Shown one piece after another: positions 56,801 through 64,000 of a stretch of DNA of 64,000 nt. The position numbers and the translations under genes were made by a program. The DNA is from Annulohypoxylon bovei var. microspora (taxonomy: Eukaryota > Ascomycota > Sordariomycetes > Xylariales > Hypoxylaceae): contig MU405276.1 of the NCBI GenBank assembly GCA_022836615.1, positions 146,484 through 210,483 on the forward strand. Reading direction: 5' to 3'. The notes beneath the pieces were generated by a model that saw only the letters and a list, made by a program, of their open reading frames with translations, was not told the origin of the DNA and made no database searches. Positions within the stretch are counted from its first letter, which is position 1; each line of letters begins with the position of its first letter.

Positions 56801-59800
56801 AAGCCAGCGAGGGGATGGAACTTACTGATGAATTGCGATTGAAGATGATGTTCAGACTCGTTGAGACATACGAGGCTCATCATCAGTTTCTTCTCGCAGA
56901 GAAGCTTTACGTTGCTCTCTGGAGCAGTATCTGCACAGCCTGCCGTCAAAAGACAACTGTCGAACTGCAGATGGCGCAGCTCAACATCGCTCTCAAGTAT
57001 ATTGAATTCCTGCACCTTCATAAGCGAGATGGCGAAGCTTGCAATATTATGGTCTGTGTTTGGGCCGAGTATGAGAACCGTTCGTTTGAGTCCAAGGAGA
57101 TCGTTCTCCAGCTCAAGAAGCTCTCGGTCTTGTTCCGACAGTTTGGAATGCTTGTAGTGTCTGTCTCGATCCTCAAGAGAGCCTGGGGATGGTTCAAGGA
57201 ACATAAGATGATTGAGACCGAAGAAGCTTCCGAAACCACAACCATCATCACTGAAGTTATTGAGGAGATTACGGAGACTACTACAGAGGTTACTACCACA
57301 ACAACGGAAACCGAGACCATCACACGCGATGTTTACGAGACAACTTACACCCGAGCTAAGTCTGGAAAAGTAGACCGCCACTTCTTCAAAGCCTCCTTGG
57401 CTCTAGTCAATCTCCACATCAAGCTAGAAAAGTGGTCTGAAGCCGAGGTTGTTCTCCGGCAGTCGTTGGAACTCGTATGGAAGGGTGTTTTTACTTCAGA
57501 TGAAAAGCTTACACTTGAAGGGAACTACATCTCCGAGACGGTAGAAACAGCATCGCGCCTTGCTCTCTGCTATCACCGACAGAGGAAGTTCGACAAGGCG
57601 GAGCAAATCTACATCCGCGTTTGGAGGGCGTGCCTTACTTCCCTAAAGGCTGAAGACCTCCTTCTTACGAATAGCACCGCTAAGATCTTGTTGTTCTACG
57701 AGGAGTATCGTCGGTATGAGAAGATCATTGAGATACACACTCATCTTCTCCAGCACTATCGTAAGCAGCTCGGCGCAACACACAAGTTGACCATCAACAC
57801 TGTGTACCACTTGGCGTCGACCTATCAACTTCTTGGGCGCAAAGAGGCATACGACTACTACGCCGAGATCGTGGCAGCATACACTCAGAATGGGGTTGTT
57901 CACGCCGAGGGTTTCAATGCTGCAGCTATCGTGTTGAAGCACTACCGGGAAGAGAGCTGTTGGACCGAGCTTCAAAAGCTATCCGCTACACTTTGGGAGA
58001 CCGTTACTAAACATCACCATGAGCATAAAGTGTCGGAGGATTTTATGCAGATAGTGTACGAGCAGTACCGGTACGTCCTCGAGTTCCATTCAAAGGTGGA
58101 GTTCTCGGTCCTCTACAAGATCACCGTCGAGTACCGTGAGACTGTCAAGAAGGTCTTTGGAGTGTCAGTTGCCATTTACCTAACTGCCTCAATTGCTCTT
58201 GCAGAGGTCTGCGAGAAGAGTGAGGAGCATCAACTCGAGTCCGTCACGATCTACGAGGAAGTCATAACAAAGACAAAGACTGTCACAACCCTCACGGAGA
58301 CCAAGGTCCGTACCCTTAAGAAGCGGCTGTCTACACTTTACGTCACTGTCATCACAAGTGGCAGGAAGACTGAAACAACAACTGTCGAGCGAGCTATTAC
58401 TGTGTGCTCCGAAATATACGAGCAATTCAAGATTGAGTACGGCTGGTGGCATGAGACGACGCTACTCAAGCTCAAGGAGTTAGTCTTGATTTACAGCAAG
58501 CACAGCTCTGAGAAGTCCCACGCCATCATAGTTAGCTTGCTACAAGAGAGCGTCATTAAGACTCTCTCAACAGCCACTGTCGCTATGGAGCTTTATAAAG
58601 CTGCCTTGACACTATCATCCATCTACAAGACCGTTAAGCTGGAGCGCGAGGGCCATGAACTGCTCCGCCAACTTCGTGTTTTGATCCTCTTCCCAGGATT
58701 TGATATATCTGAGCAGAAAATCAGCATCAAACTTGATATTAAGATCACCAAGGTTGCCCTCGTATTCATCATCGCTCTTGAAGAGGGGTTGCACCACCCA
58801 GACGGGAAGCCAGGCCACAACCACTTCTCACAGATCATGGCAGACCTTCTGCTAGAGACGCTCCTATATGAGCAGTACGTCTCTGTGACAACGAGTATGA
58901 CCGAGAAGACGAGCATCGAGACTGTTCTGGAACACGCCGCTCGCCTCCGCAGTCTTTGGGTTGCCCGCGGCCGCACTGGTTTCGTCACTGTTCTAGACAA
59001 GAAGCTCTTCGCCATCTTCATCGAACGGTACTCTAAGATCCTAGGAACGTATGTTAACGACAGGAATGCCACTTACGATCTATACGTCGCTCTCCTCACC
59101 GAGATCGGCGGTGGTAATGCAAGCGAACGTAGCACGGTCGACTTCCCCATGGCGACCGTCAAGGCGATCAGCATAGTCGTGCAGAAATACGCAGTCGAGA
59201 ACAAAGACCTACCGCGCGCCCACGCCATTGCCAAATGCGGTTTCCAGTTCGCAAGCGCCCAGCGCTTTTACCACAACCAGAGCCGCGGCGCGCTAGGTTA
59301 CAAGCTCGCGGAGCTGCTAGCCGGCCACGGAGTCCCGGCCTGGAAGGCGGCCGACGCGAAGCTAAAGGAAGCTATGCTCCTTACTAGCCGAACCGTGCTG
59401 CAAACCGTGTTTGCCGCGTTCCGCGAGGCTGACGTCGACTTCGTTAGCTTGCGCTTCGAAGACCTGTCTAGTCTTATCACTCTCCTGGGCGACCAGAAGA
59501 ACTATGGTGAACTTGAGGTAAGTCACCGCGATACTAATCTCCTCCCTTCACATACCCGTTCTCAAACAGCTTTACGTACAATAGAAAACAATAAACTAAC
59601 CCTCTCGCAGAACCTCCTCACGGCCCTCTGGCGCTCGCGCGAAGTCCAGCGCAGCTGGTCGCCCGCCGTGGTCCTGCACATCGGGCAGCTGCTGATCGAC
59701 GCGCACGTGTCGGCCTCGCACGTCGACAGCGCGGTGGCTCTCGCCGACATCCTGTACTACAACGTGCGGCAGTCGCGGGGCGGCCTCGACCGCCACACCC

Positions 59801-60264
59801 TCACCTTCGCGCACAAGCTGTCGGTCCTGCTAACCCGCGCCGGCCGCACCCGCGACGCCGCGCGCGTCCACGCCGAGATCCTGCGCGACCTCGACGAGCA
59901 CCGCGCCGTCGCCGACGCCGCCGATAAGGAACGCCTGCGCGCGGCCGCCGACCTGCACCTCGACGGCCTCCGGCGCTGCGGCTGGGCCGCGCGCCCCGAG
60001 TGGGCGCGCACGGCCACCGGATTGCACGACCGCCTCGGCAGGCGCTACGGCGCGCTGGCCGTGCCGCCTATTGATAGGTGGGGCGCCGTCGACCCCAAGA
60101 AGGACCGCGAGCTGACGTACGCCGGCCCGACGGCCTGGAGCCTCGACGTCGAGAAGGAGACCGCGAAGCGCGACTTGATCATGCCGGCCCGCGAGCGCTG
60201 GGGCTGGCACTCGCGCGGGCCGGCGTTGGAGGAGGGTGCTGCGGCGCAGGTGAAGGTGGGGTGA
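53883..60264 (+). CDS. Very large STAND/NACHT-type P-loop protein with helical repeats
   Basis: Four exons (53883-54320, 54372-54981, 55028-59517, 59611-60264) give 2063 residues. Residues 1-60 are Ser/Thr-rich. A helical N-terminal region (about 70-290) precedes a NACHT-like NTPase: Walker A GSAGYGKS at 314-321 and Walker B LTIIVDGLDE at about 422-431. The remainder (about 700-2000) is helical repeat sequence resembling degenerate TPRs (for example AEQIYIRVW and YHLASTYQLLGR). It is interrupted by a Thr/Glu-rich run near 1077-1125 and a weaker one near 1425-1445. STAND proteins are signal-sensing switches, in fungi linked to non-self recognition. The N-terminal effector type is not recognised. 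The start may lie further upstream. The last exon is much more GC-rich than the rest. The third intron (93 nt) is in frame and stop-free, so retention would add 31 residues. Confidence 0.75.
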
Positions 60265-60680
60265 TGGCTGTCTCTCGTAGGTGCTTGGGTGGGTACCTAC
60301 TTGGGCATGTGCGGGTTTTGTAAGATTCTAACTAGGTAGGGGATGATGAAAAGGGACGGGACGGTTTATGCGGGAATGCCGACACGAGGCAGGTAATGAA
60401 TGCGGTAACGAAGCGGGGGATATATCACTCTTTGGCATGGCGGATTTCTTTTTGTCGCTCTACTTTGGACATACTCCTCTTCCCTTGCTGTCTTTTCTAT
60501 TCTGTCTTGTCGTTAATGGCGACTGATTCCCAATTGTGTAACGGATACTCCAAAATTTCATAGTCGTAGTGTGTTGAAATTCGAACCAGGGTCCTGTCAG
60601 ATATCAAATGACTAAGGTGGGGAGATTGTGGCGATCATCGGGCCGGTTCATCCGTAAAAGATCAGGCCTTTAATTATAAC
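60265..60680. other. Spacer between STAND gene and AT-rich block
   Basis: No gene recognised. It has normal base composition and ends abruptly where the AT-rich block starts. Confidence 0.5.
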
Positions 60681-63600
60681 CACGTAATTGTGAAATATTG
60701 CCTTTTTTAATTATAATAATAATAATTTAATTAATTAACTTTTTTTTTATTAATTATAAATTATATATTTAATAATTTATCCCCATTTTCGTGTAATAAT
60801 TAAAAGTTTTATATATTATAAAATTTAAATTATATTTAATTATTAAAGTTATATAAAAGTATTATAAAAATTATATAATTTATATAATTTTAATTATTTT
60901 TTTATTTAAAAAAAACCTTTATTATAATAATAATATTATCATTTAAAAGGGAAATGTTTTTTAATAATTTTAAAAATTAAAAATTTTAATTTAAAATATT
61001 TAAATTATTAATTATAATTAATTAATTATAATTTAATATTAATTTTAATAATTTAATTTAAAAAATTAAATTTATTAAATTTATTATTATAAATTACTTT
61101 AAACGGGTTATACGTTTTAATGCATTAATTAATAACATTTATAATTAATTAATTACCGTTAATAAATTAAATTTAAATATTATAAATTTTTATAATTAAT
61201 TTTTAATTATTTTTAAAATAATAATTATTAATAAATTTAATTATTAATTAAAATTATTATTATATAAGAAAAAAATATAAAAATTTAATTAATAAATTAA
61301 TCGAATTTTAAAAATTAAAAAATAAATTTAAAAAATTATTATTAAAAAATATATTTTATTTATTTATTTAATTAAAAATAATTTAAACATTTAATATAAA
61401 AATTTATAATTATATATAAATGTAATTAATAATAAATTTAAAAATAAGGTTAAATTAACTTATAAAACGATAATAAAACCTTTAAATAAATTATTTAAAA
61501 ATTAATTTATATAAATATAATAATAAGAAATTATAATAATTTAAATTATTATTAAATAATTTTTAATAATTTAATAATTTAAAAATTAATTTAAAAAATT
61601 AAATAATATTTTATAAGGTGTAATTTTTAATTAAATTAATATATATCGTATAATTAATTAAAAGAAAATTTAATCCGGAAATTTTAATTATAAATTTATA
61701 ATAAATAATTTATAAAAGTATATTAAATATAAAAAAAAGCTTTTAAAATTAAAACCACGGATTAATAAAAAAATGTTTAATTTTATATTTATTAATTAAA
61801 AAGTTAACGTTAATAATAATATTAATAATATAATTAATAAATTTAATAAATTATTTATTAAATTATATAAAACATTTATTAAAAAAGTGTTAATTAAATA
61901 TAAACGGTTTAAATTAATTAATATTATATTAAAATATTATATTATTTATTTTAATTATTATAATTTAAAAAATTATTATTATATATTTTTTAATAAAAAA
62001 CCTTTTAATTAATAAAAACATTATCGTAAAAAATAAATCGTTTTAATATATTTAAAAAATTTTAAGTTAATTATTAAAATTAAAATTATTAAAGCTTTTA
62101 ATAAATTATTTTATTTTAATAAAATAATTAATTAATTAAATTAATAAATAAAAAATTATTTATTAATATTTTTAATATTAATCTTTAATATAACTTTTAT
62201 AATAAACTTTTATTTATTAAAAAACTTAATTATATTAAATTTTAAAATTATTATTTATATTTTTAATTAATTATTTTAATTTATAAATTTTAAAATAACT
62301 TTTAAAAAAGATTTTTTATTTATTAAAAGTTATTAAATCTTTATATTAAAATACGGAAATATTAACATTTTAATATAAACTTTTTAAAGATTTTAAATAA
62401 TAAAATTATTTAAAATAATTTATTATAAAAATTTTATTATAAACTTAATATTTTTTTAAATATTTCGTTATTTAAATTATTAATAAAATAATTATATAAA
62501 AGCCATTTATTTACATAAAATTAATAAATTAATCGTTAATTAATTAATCGATTAATACGATTAATTTATATTAAAAAATATTCCTTATAACGTTAATAAA
62601 ATAACCTTTTATATTAAAAATAAATAATTTTATAATTAAATTATTTAATTTATTAAAATAAAAATAATTTTTTAATAATATTATAAATTAAAGCATTTTA
62701 AGTTATAAGCTTTTAAATACTTTATTAATAATTTAATAAAGGTTAAAATAAAAGGATTTATTATTATTAAATATAATATATATAATATAAATAAAATAAA
62801 ACGGTAAATTAAATGAAAAAAACGTTAATTAAAAAAAAATTTAAAGTTTTAATTAATTATTAATTTCCACGATATTATTAACATTAATAACGGCGTTATT
62901 AATATAATGTTAATAATTAATCGTTAAATAAAATTTATTTTCGATTTTTATTTAAAAAATTATATAATAAATACGATTATTAAATATTTAAATTATTTAC
63001 GGGGTATAATAATTAATATAAAGTTATATTAATTTTAAATATAAAAATATAATAATGAAATTATAATGTATTAATTTAAGGTAATTAATTAAATAATAAG
63101 TTATAATGTTAAATTAAAGCTTTTAATTTTTTATACGTAAATTTAAAATAAAAACGTTAAACATTTAAAAAATATAATTAAAATAAAAACGTTAATAATA
63201 AAAATAAAAATTAAACTTTTTATTTATTTATAAATAAAAATTTTTAAAGTAATTATATATTTATATAATTATATTTTTAAATATATTTATAATTAATAAA
63301 CCTTTTATAAAAAATAATATATATATATAATTAATAAAAATAATTAATTAATTTAAAAAAAAAAATTATAATAAACTTATTTAAAAATATATAATTATAA
63401 AACTTTTATTATAATAATAAAAGTTTAAAAAAAAAATAATTAATTTTATTAAATGAATTTAAAGGTTTAAATAAAATATTTAATTAAATATAATTTTATA
63501 AATAATTATAAAATTTAAAATTCATTAATTAATTAAGTTTTATTAATGAAAAACGTTATTTTTAATAAAAATATTATATTTAATAAATTTTTTAAAAATT

Positions 63601-63838
63601 TTAAAAATGATTTATTAAAAGTAATAAATGTTAATTATAAGGTATAAATAAAATCTTTTTAAAAATAAATCCTTAAACTTAAAAAAGTTTTTAAATTTAT
63701 AAATATCTTTAAATTAATTTAAATTAAAAATGAAATAATTAATAAATTAATAAAAAAATAAATGCCATGAAATAAAATAAATAAAATAAAAATTAATATA
63801 AATTTAAACATTTAATTAAAGTTTAATTAACCTTAATA
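60681..63838. repeat. AT-rich block, probable RIP-mutated repeat
   Basis: A 3.2-kb stretch made almost wholly of A and T, with sharp edges and no open frame above background. This is the expected end state of repeat-induced point mutation, which changes C to T (mainly in CpA) in duplicated DNA. The original repeat, probably a transposon, can no longer be recognised by eye. Confidence 0.85.
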
Positions 63839-64000
63839 TACGTGAGGTCCCCGCATCCGCGGACACAATAACCCCGAATTTCAGCCACAAAATGCGCCAC
63901 ACCCCCGCCACACGAAGGGTCTTTTTCCCGAGCTCTTACGGTTCGAACCGCCCACCCGGCGTTGAATCTTTTTTAGCTCCGCGCTAGCTCACCTACAGCT
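63839..64000. other. Normal-composition sequence at window end
   Basis: 160 bases of GC-balanced sequence begin abruptly at 63839 (GTGAGGTCCCCGCATCCGCG). No coding frame can be assigned in so short a piece. It could be a unique flank or a repeat end that escaped RIP. Confidence 0.4.

Noticed and set aside
60560..60660. TTCGAA-type segment resembling a tRNA T-loop
   Set aside because: The flanking bases do not pair into a T-stem and no acceptor or anticodon arm could be formed.
63930..63955. CGGTTCGAACCG palindrome resembling a tRNA T-arm
   Set aside because: No matching cloverleaf around it; a palindrome only.

Overview
This window looks like a chromosome piece from a filamentous ascomycete, most likely a sordariomycete-type Pezizomycotina. 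The evidence is many short GT-AG introns (about 46-180 nt) with CTGAC/CTAAC branch points, HET-domain genes, a CFEM GPI protein, an AA9 lytic polysaccharide monooxygenase, a highly reducing polyketide synthase, and an extremely AT-rich gene-free block of the kind left by repeat-induced point mutation (RIP). Exons were joined by eye and each model was checked for reading frame.

Layout. 1-8 kb: a GT31-like glycosyltransferase (+), an RNase HI-type protein (-) and a HET-domain protein (-). 8.8-12 kb: an AATase-family acyltransferase (+), then two decayed biosynthetic pieces, an SDR fragment and an enoylreductase fragment of another reducing PKS. 12.5-14.5 kb: a THEM6-like thioesterase-fold protein (+) and a CFEM protein (-). 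16.0-18.3 kb: a second HET gene (-), broken by frameshifts and by a 351-bp inverted-repeat element whose 9-bp target duplication is still visible. 18.9-29.0 kb: a ten-exon, about 3130-residue reducing PKS (-) ordered KS-AT-DH-MT-ER-KR-ACP and ending in a carnitine-acyltransferase-like domain. 30-45 kb: mostly housekeeping or secreted proteins, namely a mitochondrial release factor (+), a GPI-anchored S10 carboxypeptidase (+), a PRELI/MSF1 protein (-), a mitochondrial CGFS glutaredoxin (+), a gamma-glutamyltranspeptidase-like hydrolase (-), an AA9 LPMO (-) and an O-methyltransferase (-). 45-50 kb: gene-poor, with an inverted-repeat pair. 50.5-60.3 kb: a delta-12-type desaturase (+) and a very large STAND/NACHT-type protein with helical repeats (+). 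60.7-63.8 kb: the AT-rich block, with ordinary sequence returning in the last 160 bases.

How they fit together. The PKS is the centre of interest. Its own C-terminal acyltransferase could release or re-capture the chain as an ester. The stand-alone acyltransferase 8.5 kb away is the only nearby intact gene that looks like a possible partner. I see no regulator, P450 or transporter beside the PKS, so the cluster is either minimal or eroded, and the SDR/ER relics support erosion. HET and STAND genes belong to families used in non-self recognition. Intergenic spacers are peppered with a TAGG/CCTA-type motif (for example TAGGTAGGTA and its complement), which I rarely see in coding exons.
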